Of a DNA stretch of 64,000 bases, positions 34,618-44,863 are shown in pieces. Where the stretch lies: contig NZ_KB894133.1 in assembly GCF_000374365.1 (NCBI RefSeq), forward strand, positions 30,558-94,557. Direction: 5' to 3'. The position numbers and the translations under genes are program-made. Source of the stretch: Bacteroides gallinarum DSM 18171 = JCM 13658 (GTDB lineage: Bacteria; Bacteroidota; Bacteroidia; Bacteroidales; Bacteroidaceae). The notes under the pieces were generated by a model, which did no database searches, had not been told where the DNA came from, and worked only from the letters and a program-made list of their open reading frames with translations. The stretch's first letter is position 1; the number at the start of each line of letters is the position of its first letter.

Positions 34618-35757
34618 ATGAGAAATCACATTATTCTTGCCGGAATAGCTACATTGATGTTAGCTTCCTGCACACAGAAAAGCCAGACGGAACTTACTCT
34701 TTCCGGTCTTGACCCGACAAAATTCCAGACAGTAGTGAACGATGCCCAGACCAATCTTTACACATTGAAGAATAAGGCAGGCATGGAAGTATGTATCACC
34801 AACTTCGGCGGACGCATCGTATCTGTTATGGTTCCCGACAAAAACGGGGAAATGCAGGATGTGGTTCTCGGTTTCGACAGCATAGCCGACTACATCAACG
34901 TTCCGAGCGACTTCGGTGCATCTATCGGACGCTACGCCAACAGAATAAACCGGGGAAAAATAGTATTGGACGGAGATACAATCCAATTACCGCAGAACAA
35001 CTTCGGACACTGCCTGCACGGAGGTCCCAAAGGGTGGCAATACCAGATGTACGAAGCCAACCCCATTGATGAAACGACCCTGGAACTGACACGCTTCTCT
35101 CCGGACGGCGACAACAATTTCCCGGGTAATGTAACAGCCAAAGTCCTCTTCAAGCTGACGGACGACAATGCCATAGACATTAAATACAGCGCGACGACAG
35201 ACAAGAAAACGGTTATCAACATGACGAACCATTCTTACTTCAACCTGTCCGGCAACCCCTCCAAAGCAGCCACAGACCATATCCTGTATGTAAATGCGGA
35301 TAACTATACTCCTGTAGACAGTACCTTTATGACTACCGGAGAGATAGTGACCGTAAAAGACACACCCATGGACTTCACTACTCCGAAAGCAGTAGGACAA
35401 GACATTGCCGACTTCGATTTCGTACAACTTAAAAACGGCAACGGCTACGACCACAACTGGGTGCTGAACACCGGCGGAGACATCAAACAGCTCGCTGCCA
35501 AACTCACCTCTCCCGAAAGCGGTATCAGTGTAGAAGTCTACACCAATGAACCGGGTATACAGGTGTACAGCGGCAACTTCCTGGACGGGAGCGTAAAAGG
35601 CAAGAAAGGCATCGTTTACAATCAGCGTGCTTCCGTATGCCTGGAAACACAGCATTACCCCGACAGCCCCAACAAACCGCAATGGCCGTCCGTAATCCTG
35701 GAACAGGGACAGACTTACAACAGCGAATGTATTTTCAAATTCTCGGTAGAGAAATAG
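34618..35757 (+). CDS. Aldose 1-epimerase (mutarotase) lipoprotein
   Basis: The 379-residue protein has a lipoprotein signal (LMLASCTQ, Cys18) followed by a GalM fold. Visible motifs are NFGGRIVSVMVP, GRYANRINRGK, LHGGPKGWQ, NMTNHSYFNLSG with the catalytic His, GYDHNWVL, and Glu in CLETQHYPDSP. Unlike the galactose-operon enzyme at 12298, it is exported and lipid-anchored, so it would work in the periplasm. There it would speed interconversion of arabinose anomers before uptake. It is the first gene of the arabinose operon, 38 bases before the symporter, under the candidate AraR operators. Confidence 0.9.
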   Translation: MRNHIILAGIATLMLASCTQKSQTELTLSGLDPTKFQTVVNDAQTNLYTLKNKAGMEVCITNFGGRIVSVMVPDKNGEMQDVVLGFDSIADYINVPSDFGASIGRYANRINRGKIVLDGDTIQLPQNNFGHCLHGGPKGWQYQMYEANPIDETTLELTRFSPDGDNNFPGNVTAKVLFKLTDDNAIDIKYSATTDKKTVINMTNHSYFNLSGNPSKAATDHILYVNADNYTPVDSTFMTTGEIVTVKDTPMDFTTPKAVGQDIADFDFVQLKNGNGYDHNWVLNTGGDIKQLAAKLTSPESGISVEVYTNEPGIQVYSGNFLDGSVKGKKGIVYNQRASVCLETQHYPDSPNKPQWPSVILEQGQTYNSECIFKFSVEK

Positions 35758-35795
35758 TAGAGAAATAAATAATAACCTTTTAAATCATTATTATC

Positions 35796-37490
35796 GTGGG
35801 AACATTAGATTGGTTAGTCATCGGAATCTTTTTCCTGGCTCTGATAGGTATCATTGTTTGGGTCGTCAAACAAAAACAAAACGACTCCGCTGATTATTTC
35901 TTAGGTGGACGCGACGCTACCTGGCTTGCCATTGGTGCATCTATTTTCGCATCCAATATTGGTTCGGAACACTTAATCGGACTGGCAGGCGCCGGTGCAT
36001 CCAGTGGTATGGCAATGGCGCATTGGGAAATACAAGGCTGGATGATTTTAATTCTGGGCTGGGTATTCGTACCGTTCTATTCGCGAAGCATGGTATTCAC
36101 GATGCCCGAATTCCTGGAACGCCGTTACAATCCGCAATCGCGTACAATCCTCTCCGTTATTTCATTAATCAGCTATGTGCTGACAAAAGTAGCTGTAACC
36201 GTATATGCCGGCGGCCTGGTATTCCAGCAGGTATTCGGTATCAAAGAATTGTGGGGGATAGACTTCTTCTGGATTGCAGCTATCGGCCTGGTTGTGCTGA
36301 CGGCGCTTTATACCGTCTTCGGCGGCATGAAATCCGTGCTTTACACATCGGTACTGCAAACCCCTATCCTATTGCTGGGGTCGCTTATCATCCTCGTACT
36401 CGGTTTTAAAGAGCTGGGCGGCTGGGAAGAAATGATGAGTATATGCGGTGCGGTCACCGTCAACGAATACGGAGATACCATGACCCAGCTCATCCGCGAC
36501 AACAACGACCCCAATTTCCCGTGGTTAGGCGCGTTAGTAGGCTCGGCGATTATCGGTTTCTGGTATTGGTGTACCGACCAGTTCATCGTACAGCGTGTAC
36601 TTTCCGGAAAAAATGAAAAAGAGGCGCGCCGCGGTACTATCTTCGGTGCATACCTGAAACTGTTACCGGTATTCCTGTTCCTGATTCCGGGTATGATTGC
36701 CTTTGCACTGCATCAGAAATACATCGGAGCGGGCGGCGAAGGTTTCCTTCCCCTGCTCGCCAACGGTACTGCCAATGCAGACGCAGCTTTCCCCACCCTG
36801 GTAGCCAAACTGCTCCCTGCCGGAGTGAAAGGGCTGGTGGTTTGCGGTATCCTTGCCGCACTGATGAGTTCGCTGGCTTCCCTGTTCAATTCGTCGGCCA
36901 TGCTCTTCACAATCGACTTTTACAAACGCTTCAAACCGGAAACTCCGGAAAAGAAGCTGGTAGGTATCGGACAAATCGCAACGGTGGTTATCGTGGTGCT
37001 GGGTATCCTGTGGATTCCTATCATGCGTAGCGTAGGCGATGTTCTTTACACCTACCTGCAAGACGTACAATCCGTATTGGCTCCCGGTATTGCCGCCGCA
37101 TTCCTTTTGGGTATCTGCTGGAAACGTACTTCCGCCAAAGGCGGTATGTGGGGACTGATTGCCGGTATGATTATCGGTCTTACCCGCCTGGGGGCAAAGG
37201 TATATTACAGTAATGCAGCGGTAACGGACAGCTCCTTGTTCAAATACCTGTTCTACGATTTGAACTGGCTGTTCTTCTGCGGCTGGATGTTCCTGTTCTG
37301 CATTATCGTGGTAGTCGTAGTGAGCCTGATGACCGAAGCGCCGAGTGCGGAGAAAATACAAGGCCTGGTATTCGGCACATCCACACCCGAGCAGAGAGCT
37401 ACCACACGTGCCAGTTGGAACCACTGGGATATTATCCATACGGTAATCATCCTGGGTATCACCGCAGCATTCTACTGCTACTTCTGGTAA
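35796..37490 (+). CDS. Sodium:solute symporter, probable arabinose transporter
   Basis: The 564-residue protein starts with GTG and has about fourteen hydrophobic segments. It is a sodium:solute symporter (SSS/SGLT type). Family regions include DYFLGGRDATWLAIGASIFASNIGSEHLIGLAG (about 28-60, the sodium-binding first helix) and GFWYWCTDQFIVQRVLSGKN (about 248-267). It would carry a monosaccharide through the inner membrane with sodium. L-arabinose is inferred from its place between the mutarotase and araR-araD-araA. Confidence 0.9.
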   Translation: MGTLDWLVIGIFFLALIGIIVWVVKQKQNDSADYFLGGRDATWLAIGASIFASNIGSEHLIGLAGAGASSGMAMAHWEIQGWMILILGWVFVPFYSRSMVFTMPEFLERRYNPQSRTILSVISLISYVLTKVAVTVYAGGLVFQQVFGIKELWGIDFFWIAAIGLVVLTALYTVFGGMKSVLYTSVLQTPILLLGSLIILVLGFKELGGWEEMMSICGAVTVNEYGDTMTQLIRDNNDPNFPWLGALVGSAIIGFWYWCTDQFIVQRVLSGKNEKEARRGTIFGAYLKLLPVFLFLIPGMIAFALHQKYIGAGGEGFLPLLANGTANADAAFPTLVAKLLPAGVKGLVVCGILAALMSSLASLFNSSAMLFTIDFYKRFKPETPEKKLVGIGQIATVVIVVLGILWIPIMRSVGDVLYTYLQDVQSVLAPGIAAAFLLGICWKRTSAKGGMWGLIAGMIIGLTRLGAKVYYSNAAVTDSSLFKYLFYDLNWLFFCGWMFLFCIIVVVVVSLMTEAPSAEKIQGLVFGTSTPEQRATTRASWNHWDIIHTVIILGITAAFYCYFW

Positions 37491-37558
37491 AGCCCACCCG
37501 TATGGGAAAGTATCGATATACATGAAACGAATCCTGTAATCAGAGTAAAATATAATAT

Positions 37559-38236
37559 ATGAGTAATTACTACAGTTCCAATCCTAAGTTCTACGTCGGT
37601 ATCGACTGTATCATTTTCGGCTTCAACGAAGGCGAGTTGCACCTGCTGTTGCTGAAAAGGAATTTCGAACCGGCAATGGGCAACTGGTCGTTAATGGGAG
37701 GCTTCGTCCAGGAGAACGAAAGCGTGGACGACGCCGCCAAACGGGTGCTTGCCGAACTGACCGGACTGGACGATGTATATATGGAACAAGTCGGTTCCTT
37801 CGGCGCTATCGACCGCGACCCCGGCGAACGGGTTATCTCCGTAGCCTACTATGCGCTGGTCAATATCAACGAATACGACAAGGATTTAGTGCAGCAGCAC
37901 AATGCTTTCTGGGTAAACATCAATGAACTGCCACCGCTGATTTTCGACCACCCGGCAATGGTGGAGAAAGCACGTACGCTGATGCAGCAGAAGGCATCTA
38001 CCGAACCTATCGGCTTCAACCTGCTGCCCCGGCTGTTCACACTCTCGCAACTGCAAAGCCTGTATGAAGCCATTTACGGCGAAAGTATCGACAAGCGGAA
38101 CTTCCGCAAGCGAATAGCCGAAATGGACTATATAGAAAAAACGGACAAGATTGATAAAACAGGTTCCAAACGCGGTGCAGCCCTGTACCAGTTCAATGAA
38201 AAGGCATACCGCAAGGCGCCGAAGTTTAAAATTTAA
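37559..38236 (+). CDS. araR: AraR-type regulator: Nudix domain plus winged helix
   Basis: The 225-residue protein has an N-terminal Nudix fold (about 8-140) and a C-terminal winged-helix DNA-binding domain (about 150-225, with [26 protein letters not shown]). The Nudix box is degenerate: after [21 protein letters not shown] the REUxEE signature is lost, so hydrolysis is unlikely and the domain probably binds an effector. Proteins of this build regulate arabinose genes in Bacteroides (AraR, BT0354 in B. thetaiotaomicron, from memory). It sits within the operon it should control, 5 bases before araD. Confidence 0.87.
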   Translation: MSNYYSSNPKFYVGIDCIIFGFNEGELHLLLLKRNFEPAMGNWSLMGGFVQENESVDDAAKRVLAELTGLDDVYMEQVGSFGAIDRDPGERVISVAYYALVNINEYDKDLVQQHNAFWVNINELPPLIFDHPAMVEKARTLMQQKASTEPIGFNLLPRLFTLSQLQSLYEAIYGESIDKRNFRKRIAEMDYIEKTDKIDKTGSKRGAALYQFNEKAYRKAPKFKI

Positions 38237-38241
38237 TCATT

Positions 38242-38928
38242 ATGTTAGAAGAACTGAAAGAAAAAGTATTTCGTGCCAACCTCGATTTGGTGAAACACGG
38301 ACTCGTAATCTTCACATGGGGAAACGTATCGGCTATCGACCGTGCCACGGGACTGGTCGTCATCAAACCCAGCGGAGTAAGCTACGATGATATGAAGGCG
38401 GAAGACATGGTTGTCGTAGACCTCGACGGCAACGTAGTGGAAGGCAGCCTGAAACCCTCTTCCGACACTCCTACCCACGTAGTGCTTTACAAGGCATTCC
38501 CGGAAATCGGCGGCGTGGTGCATACGCACTCCACCTATGCCACCGCCTGGGCACAGGCCGGTTGCGACATACCCAACATAGGAACCACCCATGCCGATTA
38601 TTTCCACGACGCCATACCCTGCACCGGCGATATGACAGAGGAGGAGGTAAAAGGAGCGTATGAGCTGGAAACCGGCAACGTAATCGTGAAACGCTTCGAA
38701 GGGCTGAACCCCGTTCACACCCCCGGAGTGCTGGTAAAGAACCACGGCCCCTTCTCCTGGGGAAAGGACGCCCACGATGCGGTACACAACGCCGTAGTCA
38801 TGGAGCAGGTGGCTAAAATGGCGTCGATAGCCTATGCCGTCAATCCGCACCTGACGATGAATCCGCTGCTCGTAGAGAAGCATTTCAGCCGGAAGCACGG
38901 ACCGAACGCCTATTACGGGCAGAAATAA
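38242..38928 (+). CDS. araD: L-ribulose-5-phosphate 4-epimerase
   Basis: This 228-residue class II aldolase-fold enzyme has [34 protein letters not shown] (zinc His pair), GTTHADYF and KNHGPFSWG with the third zinc His. It converts L-ribulose 5-phosphate into D-xylulose 5-phosphate, the last arabinose-specific step, which feeds transketolase (46584). The length is normal for AraD. It follows araR by 5 bases and precedes araA by 39. Confidence 0.95.
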   Translation: MLEELKEKVFRANLDLVKHGLVIFTWGNVSAIDRATGLVVIKPSGVSYDDMKAEDMVVVDLDGNVVEGSLKPSSDTPTHVVLYKAFPEIGGVVHTHSTYATAWAQAGCDIPNIGTTHADYFHDAIPCTGDMTEEEVKGAYELETGNVIVKRFEGLNPVHTPGVLVKNHGPFSWGKDAHDAVHNAVVMEQVAKMASIAYAVNPHLTMNPLLVEKHFSRKHGPNAYYGQK

Positions 38929-38967
38929 AGTATTAACGTATAAGAAACCAATAAAATTAAAAACAGT

Positions 38968-40476
38968 ATGAACGCATTTAATCAATATGAAGTATGGTTC
39001 GTAACAGGAGCACAGCTTCTTTACGGAGGTGACGCAGTAGTGGCAGTAGACGCACACAGTAACGAAATGGTAAAAGGTCTGAACGATTCCGGCCGCCTGC
39101 CCGTAAAAGTGGTATATAAAGGTACGGTAAACTCCTCCAAGGAAGTAACCGCCGCTTTCAAGGCAGCCAATAACGACGAGAAATGTATCGGCGTTATCAC
39201 CTGGATGCACACCTTCTCTCCTGCCAAAATGTGGATTCACGGCTTGCAGGAACTGAAGAAGCCGTTGCTGCACTTCCACACGCAGTTCAACAAAGAAATT
39301 CCCTGGGAAACAATGGATATGGACTTCATGAACCTGAACCAGTCTGCCCACGGCGACCGCGAATTCGGGCACATCGTTACCCGTATGCGCAAGAACCGCA
39401 AGGTAGTGGTAGGCCACTGGCAGGATGAAAAAGCCCAAAAACAGATTGCCGCATGGATGCGCGTGGCTGCCGCATGGGCCGATGCACAGGATATGCTCAT
39501 CATCCGTTTCGGCGACCAGATGAACAACGTAGCCGTAACGGACGGCGATAAGGTAAGCGCCGAGCAGGTATTGGGCTACCATGTAGACTACTACCCTATC
39601 AACGATGTCATGACCTACTACAATGCCGTCGATGACGCCGATGTAAAAGCCCTCGTTGCGGAATACTTCCGGCTTTACGACCACGATGCCGCCCTCGAGC
39701 AGGAAGGTACGGAAGCCTACACTAAAGTGTGGAACTCTGCCAAAGCGGAAATCGCTATCCGCCGCGTACTGAAAGACACGGGCGCCAAAGGTTTCACAAC
39801 CAATTTCAACGACTTGGGCGACTTCGACCAAATCCCCGGCCTGGCATCCCAACGCCTCATGGCGGAAGGTTACGGCTTCGGAGCGGAAGGCGACTGGAAA
39901 ACGGCTGCCCTTTACCGCACCACCTGGTTCATGAGCCAGGGCATGCCGAACGGATGCTCCTTCCTGGAGGACTATACCCTGAACTTCGACGGTGAAAAGA
40001 GCGCTATCCTACAAGCACACATGCTGGAAGTATGCCCGTTGATAGCCGAGCAGAAGCCGAAACTGGAAGTACACCGCCTGAGTATCGGTATCGACAGTGA
40101 AACCGCCCGCCTCGTATTCACCAGCAAGCAAGGCGAAGGTGTAGCGGCAACAATCGTAGACCTGGGCAACCGTTTCCGCCTTATCGTGAACAAGGTGGAA
40201 TGCATCAAGAGCAAGCCGCTCCCGAAACTTCCCGTGGCAAGCGCCTTGTGGATTCCGATGCCCAACCTCGAAGTAGGTGCGGCAGCATGGATTCTGGCAG
40301 GCGGCACACACCATACCAGCTTCTCTTACGACCTTACCGTAGAATACTGGGAGGACTTTGCAGAAATGGCAGGCATCGAAATGGTGGTTATCGACGAAAA
40401 TACCACTATCAGCGAGTTCAAGAAAGAACTGCGCATGAACGAGGTATATTATATGCTGAACAAAGCGCTTTGTTAA
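38968..40476 (+). CDS. araA: L-arabinose isomerase
   Basis: The 502-residue protein begins with YEVWFVTGAQLLYG, the AraA N-terminus. It contains MHTFSPAKMWI, the metal-site region GYGFGAEGDWKTAAL, FLEDYTLNF and a late GGTHHTSFSYDL with the fourth metal His. It converts L-arabinose to L-ribulose in the cytoplasm. The length matches the family (about 500). It is followed by a 150-base gap holding a large inverted repeat before the kinase gene. Confidence 0.96.
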   Translation: MNAFNQYEVWFVTGAQLLYGGDAVVAVDAHSNEMVKGLNDSGRLPVKVVYKGTVNSSKEVTAAFKAANNDEKCIGVITWMHTFSPAKMWIHGLQELKKPLLHFHTQFNKEIPWETMDMDFMNLNQSAHGDREFGHIVTRMRKNRKVVVGHWQDEKAQKQIAAWMRVAAAWADAQDMLIIRFGDQMNNVAVTDGDKVSAEQVLGYHVDYYPINDVMTYYNAVDDADVKALVAEYFRLYDHDAALEQEGTEAYTKVWNSAKAEIAIRRVLKDTGAKGFTTNFNDLGDFDQIPGLASQRLMAEGYGFGAEGDWKTAALYRTTWFMSQGMPNGCSFLEDYTLNFDGEKSAILQAHMLEVCPLIAEQKPKLEVHRLSIGIDSETARLVFTSKQGEGVAATIVDLGNRFRLIVNKVECIKSKPLPKLPVASALWIPMPNLEVGAAAWILAGGTHHTSFSYDLTVEYWEDFAEMAGIEMVVIDENTTISEFKKELRMNEVYYMLNKALC

Positions 40477-40501
40477 AACCCCGAGGATGTGCCGGAATTC
40501 A

Positions 40502-40587
40502 CCGCAGACTACACGGATTAGCACAGATTGAAACCAAACAATCTATCAACGATACAGGCAATCTGCGACAATCCGCGTAATCTGCGG
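40502..40587. repeat. Large imperfect inverted repeat between araA and the kinase gene
   Basis: Bases 40502-40530 and 40559-40587 are 29-base arms with only a few mismatches, around a 28-base loop. The arm consensus starts CCGCAGA and includes CGGATT and CAGATTG, a dispersed Bacteroides intergenic motif as far as I recall. It may act as an mRNA-stabilising structure or be a REP-like element. Confidence 0.7.
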
Positions 40588-40627
40588 CAAGAAAAGGGTT
40601 TCGGCACAGCCTCTTAAATCATTACTT

Positions 40628-42226
40628 ATGAAATCAGATGCAAAATCGACAATCGAAGCAGGCAAAGCCGTTCTCGGCATAGAATTCGGCTCGACACGGA
40701 TAAAGGCTGTTTTGATTGACCAGGAAAACAAACCGATTGCCCAGGGAAGCCACACATGGGAAAACCAGTTGGTAGACGGACTGTGGACGTATAGTGTCGA
40801 GGCTATCTGGTACGGATTGCAGGATTGCTACGCCGACCTCCGTTCGAACGTAAAAGAGTTGTACGACACGGAGATAGAAACCCTGGCGGCAATAGGCGTC
40901 AGCGCCATGATGCACGGCTACATGGCATTCAACGGGAAAGAGGAAATTCTCGTGCCCTTCCGTACATGGAGAAACACCAACACTGCCCAGGCAGCGGCAG
41001 CCCTGTCGGAACTGTTCGTCTATAACATCCCGCTGAGGTGGAGTATCTCCCACCTGTACCAGGCTATCCTGGATAATGAAGAACACGTGAAGGATATAGA
41101 CTACCTGACAACGCTTGCCGGATTCGTACACTGGCAGATAACGGGACAAAAGGTATTGGGCATAGGCGATGCGTCGGGCATGCTACCCATAGACCCCGCC
41201 ACCAAGAATTATTCCGCCGGAATGATAGCCAAATTCGATAACCTGATTGCTCCGAAAGGATATGGCTGGAAATTGCAGGACATTCTGCCCAAAGTACTGC
41301 CGGCAGGCGAGAACGCAGGTTTCCTTACGCCCGAAGGAGCCGGAAAGCTCGATGTATCGGGACATCTGAAAGCAGGAATACCGGTTTGCCCCCCCGAAGG
41401 AGACGCCGGTACGGGCATGGTTGCAACCAACGCCGTAAAGCAACGCACGGGAAACGTATCGGCAGGTACATCCTCGTTCTCCATGATTGTACTGGAAAAA
41501 GAACTGTCGAAGCCATACGAAATGATAGACATGGTGACAACCCCCGACGGAAGCCTTGTAGCCATGGTACATTGCAATAACTGTACTTCCGACCTCAATG
41601 CCTGGGTAGGCCTGTTCAAAGAGTACCAGGAGCTACTGGGCATCCCCGTAGACATGGATGAGATATACGGAAAGCTCTACAACCACGCGCTCACGGGCAA
41701 TGCGGACTGCGGAGGACTCATTTCGTACAACTACATCTCGGGAGAGCCTGTAACGGGGCTGGCAGACGGCAGACCGCTGTTCGTACGTTCGGCAAACGAC
41801 AAGTTCAACCTCGCCAATTTCATGCGGGCTCATTTGTACGCTTCGGTCGGAGTGCTCAAGATAGGCAACGATATCCTCTTCAAAGAGGAGAAAATCAAAG
41901 TCGACAGGATTACGGGACACGGAGGGTTGTTCAAGACGAAAGGCGTAGGCCAGAGAGTGCTTGCAGCAGCCATAAACTCCCCAATCTCCGTTATGGAGAC
42001 AGCCGGCGAAGGCGGCGCATGGGGTATCGCCCTGCTCGGCTCATACCTTGTGAACAACGAGAAGAAGCAATCGCTCGCCGACTTCCTGGACGAAAACGTA
42101 TTCGACGGAGATGCCGGCATCGAGATATCGCCGACAGCCGAAGACGTAGCAGGCTTCAACGCATATATCGAAAACTACAAGGCCGGATTGCCTGTCGAAG
42201 CGGCAGCAGTCGAATATAAAAAGTAA
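40628..42226 (+). CDS. araB: FGGY-family sugar kinase, probable L-ribulokinase
   Basis: The 532-residue protein has an N-terminal FGGY ATPase lobe (VLGIEFGSTRIKAVLID, about 16-32) and a C-terminal lobe with GNVSAGTSSFSMIV (about 279-292), GHGGLFKTKGVGQR and GAWGIALLGSYL. It would phosphorylate L-ribulose between the AraA and AraD steps. In overall sequence it looks closer to the xylulokinase-like branch than to E. coli AraB, so the substrate rests on context: it follows araA in the same operon and no other ribulokinase is present. Confidence 0.88.
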   Translation: MKSDAKSTIEAGKAVLGIEFGSTRIKAVLIDQENKPIAQGSHTWENQLVDGLWTYSVEAIWYGLQDCYADLRSNVKELYDTEIETLAAIGVSAMMHGYMAFNGKEEILVPFRTWRNTNTAQAAAALSELFVYNIPLRWSISHLYQAILDNEEHVKDIDYLTTLAGFVHWQITGQKVLGIGDASGMLPIDPATKNYSAGMIAKFDNLIAPKGYGWKLQDILPKVLPAGENAGFLTPEGAGKLDVSGHLKAGIPVCPPEGDAGTGMVATNAVKQRTGNVSAGTSSFSMIVLEKELSKPYEMIDMVTTPDGSLVAMVHCNNCTSDLNAWVGLFKEYQELLGIPVDMDEIYGKLYNHALTGNADCGGLISYNYISGEPVTGLADGRPLFVRSANDKFNLANFMRAHLYASVGVLKIGNDILFKEEKIKVDRITGHGGLFKTKGVGQRVLAAAINSPISVMETAGEGGAWGIALLGSYLVNNEKKQSLADFLDENVFDGDAGIEISPTAEDVAGFNAYIENYKAGLPVEAAAVEYKK

Positions 42227-42429
42227 TTCCCGTAGAATAACGGCCGGCAGCCTCGCAAGAAACCCGTCCCAGGGGAACGGCAGGCAAAAGGCACGGGAAT
42301 AATGACGGATGCAATCGTAGCGGGAGGAGCTGCGGCCGCCGCATGGGTGCTGTCGGCGCCGGAGCGACTCCCGGTACATTCGTCCGTATCAAAGAAGCTA
42401 TCCTTCATTCTTTAAAAAACCTGATACAA

Positions 42430-44775
42430 ATGAAATCACCACTTACCTGTCTACTACTATTCCTCTTTCTCCTGACCGGAAAAGCCCAAACACGGCAAGC
42501 AGTATCCTACTTCCCCCTGCAAGATGTCGAGTTGCTGGAAAGCCCTTTCCTGCAAGCACAACAGACCGACTTACATTATATAATGTCCATGAACCCCGAC
42601 CGATTGCTCGCCCCTTTCCTGCGCGAAGCCGGGCTCACCCCCAAAGCGCCGAGCTATACCAACTGGGAAAATACCGGACTGGACGGACACATCGGCGGAC
42701 ATTACCTCTCCGCACTCGCCATGATGTATGCCGCTACCGGGGATACAGCCGTATATAACCGGCTGGACTATATGCTGAACGAATTGTACCGGGCACAGCA
42801 AGCCGTAGGCACGGGTTTCATCGGAGGAACTCCCGGAAGCCTGCAACTTTGGAAAGAAATCAAGGCGGGGAATATCCGCCCCGGAAGTTTCGACCTCAAC
42901 GGCAAATGGGTTCCCCTTTATAACATACACAAGACCTATGCCGGACTTCGCGACGCCTACCTTTATGCAGGAAGCGAACTTGCCCGCCGGATGCTGATTG
43001 CCCTCACCGACTGGATGACAGACATCACGGCAGGGCTTACCGACGGACAAATACAAGATATGCTCCGCAGCGAGCACGGAGGGCTGAACGAGGTATTCGC
43101 CGATGTTGCCGACATTACGGGCGACCGGAAATACCTGGAACTGGCACGCCGTTTCTCCCATAGGGTGCTTCTCGACCCTCTCACCGACAACAAAGACTGC
43201 CTGACGGGTATGCATGCCAACACGCAGATACCGAAGGTTATCGGCTATAAGCGTATCGCCGACCTTACACAAGACCGGGAGTGGGACCATGCCGCCCGCT
43301 TCTTCTGGAACACCGTCGTCGGCCACCGTTCCGTCTGCATCGGCGGCAACAGCGTACGCGAGCATTTTCATCCGGCGGACAATTTCACCTCCATGCTCGA
43401 GGACGTACAAGGCCCGGAAACCTGCAACACCTACAATATGCTCCGCCTCACGAAGATGCTTTTCCGGACTTCTCCCGACATCCGTTTCACCGATTATTAC
43501 GAACGCGCCTTATACAACCATATCCTTGCCTCGCAACAGCCTGTAAAGGGCGGATTCGTGTATTTCACTCCCATGCGTCCGGGGCACTACCGCGTTTACT
43601 CGCAGCCGGAAACGTCCATGTGGTGCTGCGTCGGCTCGGGACTGGAAAACCATACCAAATACGGCGAATTCATCTATGCACACGCCCAGGACACGCTTTA
43701 CGTAAACCTCTTTATCCCCTCCCGGCTTACCTGGAAGGAGAAAGGGATTACCCTGGTACAGGAAACCCGCTTCCCCGATGAAGAACAAATCAGGTTCCGG
43801 GTGGAAAAAGGGCATAAAAAAGCATTCAGCCTCAAACTCCGTTATCCCTCCTGGGCGGAAGGCGCAAGCGTTTCCGTAAACGGGAAAAAGCAGGAGATAC
43901 ATGCCGCTCCGGGAGAATATCTCACGATTAGCCGCAAATGGAAAGCCGGAGACGAAATCGTACTGAACCTGCCGATGCGGATAACCCTGGAACAAATACC
44001 GGACAAGAAGCATTTTTACGCATTCATGTACGGCCCCGTCGTACTTGCCAGCCCCACCGGTACGGAAAATATGGACGGGCTTTATGCAGACGACAGCCGC
44101 GGCGGACACATCGCCCACGGCAAGCAGGTTTCCTTGCAGGAAATACCGATGCTGGTAGGCTCTCCCGCATCGCTGCCCAACTCGCTCCGGAAAACGGACG
44201 ACGCACAAATAGCATTCGACTACACCGGAAACATCTATCCCGCACAAGGAAAGACGCTGAAACTGATACCTTTCTTCCGGCTGCACGACTCCCGCTATGC
44301 CGTCTACTTCCACCAGGTAACCGAGGCAGAGGCGGAAAGCATCCGCAAAGAAACGGAGCTGCGCGAACGCCGGGCAACGGAGCTTGCCAACCGGACGGCA
44401 GACCTTATTTTCCCCGGCGAGCAACAGCCGGAGTCCGACCACGGCATCCGCTACGACCAGTCGGAAACGGGAACAGACAAAGACCGCCACTTCCGGCGTG
44501 CTAAAGGCTGGTTCAGCTACAACCTGAAGGTAAAGGAGACAGCCGGACAGCTAATGATTACCACGCGGAAAGAAGACGGCATGAAAGCCGCAATCTTCCT
44601 CGACGACGAGAGACTGGCCGCCAGCCCCGTTATCAGCCAGCCCGATAAAGAGGGCTTCGTAACCAGCACCTATTCCCTGCCCCGGCAATTAGGCGCCGGC
44701 AGCTACACGGTACGGTTCAGCCCGGACGGTACGGAATGGACGCCGGCTATCTACGAAGTCCGTTTGCTCAAATAG
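42430..44775 (+). CDS. Secreted GH127 beta-L-arabinofuranosidase
   Basis: I use the ATG at 42430 (781 residues), because a signal peptide (LTCLLLFLFLLTGKAQ) follows. The frame opens earlier at 42343 without a plausible start. The alpha/alpha-barrel GH127 (DUF1680) protein keeps all four zinc/catalytic residues known from the Bifidobacterium enzyme: Glu330 and Cys332 in GPETCNTYN, and Cys399-Cys400 in MWCCVGSG, where one Cys is the nucleophile. It removes beta-linked arabinofuranose, found in rhamnogalacturonan II and hydroxyproline-rich glycoproteins. It lies in the arabinose operon, 203 bases after the kinase and 88 before GH51. Confidence 0.9.
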   Translation: MKSPLTCLLLFLFLLTGKAQTRQAVSYFPLQDVELLESPFLQAQQTDLHYIMSMNPDRLLAPFLREAGLTPKAPSYTNWENTGLDGHIGGHYLSALAMMYAATGDTAVYNRLDYMLNELYRAQQAVGTGFIGGTPGSLQLWKEIKAGNIRPGSFDLNGKWVPLYNIHKTYAGLRDAYLYAGSELARRMLIALTDWMTDITAGLTDGQIQDMLRSEHGGLNEVFADVADITGDRKYLELARRFSHRVLLDPLTDNKDCLTGMHANTQIPKVIGYKRIADLTQDREWDHAARFFWNTVVGHRSVCIGGNSVREHFHPADNFTSMLEDVQGPETCNTYNMLRLTKMLFRTSPDIRFTDYYERALYNHILASQQPVKGGFVYFTPMRPGHYRVYSQPETSMWCCVGSGLENHTKYGEFIYAHAQDTLYVNLFIPSRLTWKEKGITLVQETRFPDEEQIRFRVEKGHKKAFSLKLRYPSWAEGASVSVNGKKQEIHAAPGEYLTISRKWKAGDEIVLNLPMRITLEQIPDKKHFYAFMYGPVVLASPTGTENMDGLYADDSRGGHIAHGKQVSLQEIPMLVGSPASLPNSLRKTDDAQIAFDYTGNIYPAQGKTLKLIPFFRLHDSRYAVYFHQVTEAEAESIRKETELRERRATELANRTADLIFPGEQQPESDHGIRYDQSETGTDKDRHFRRAKGWFSYNLKVKETAGQLMITTRKEDGMKAAIFLDDERLAASPVISQPDKEGFVTSTYSLPRQLGAGSYTVRFSPDGTEWTPAIYEVRLLK

Positions 44776-44863
44776 CGGTACGGCAGGCGGAAACATCCGC
44801 CGTGCAACATTGCATAATATTACACAACATTACATTACGAATATCATATAACTAATAACCATT

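Noticed and set aside
38245..39852. Long open frame of 535 codons on the minus strand
   Set aside because: It lies entirely antisense to araD and araA, which have full family motifs; the composition is that of a reverse-frame shadow.
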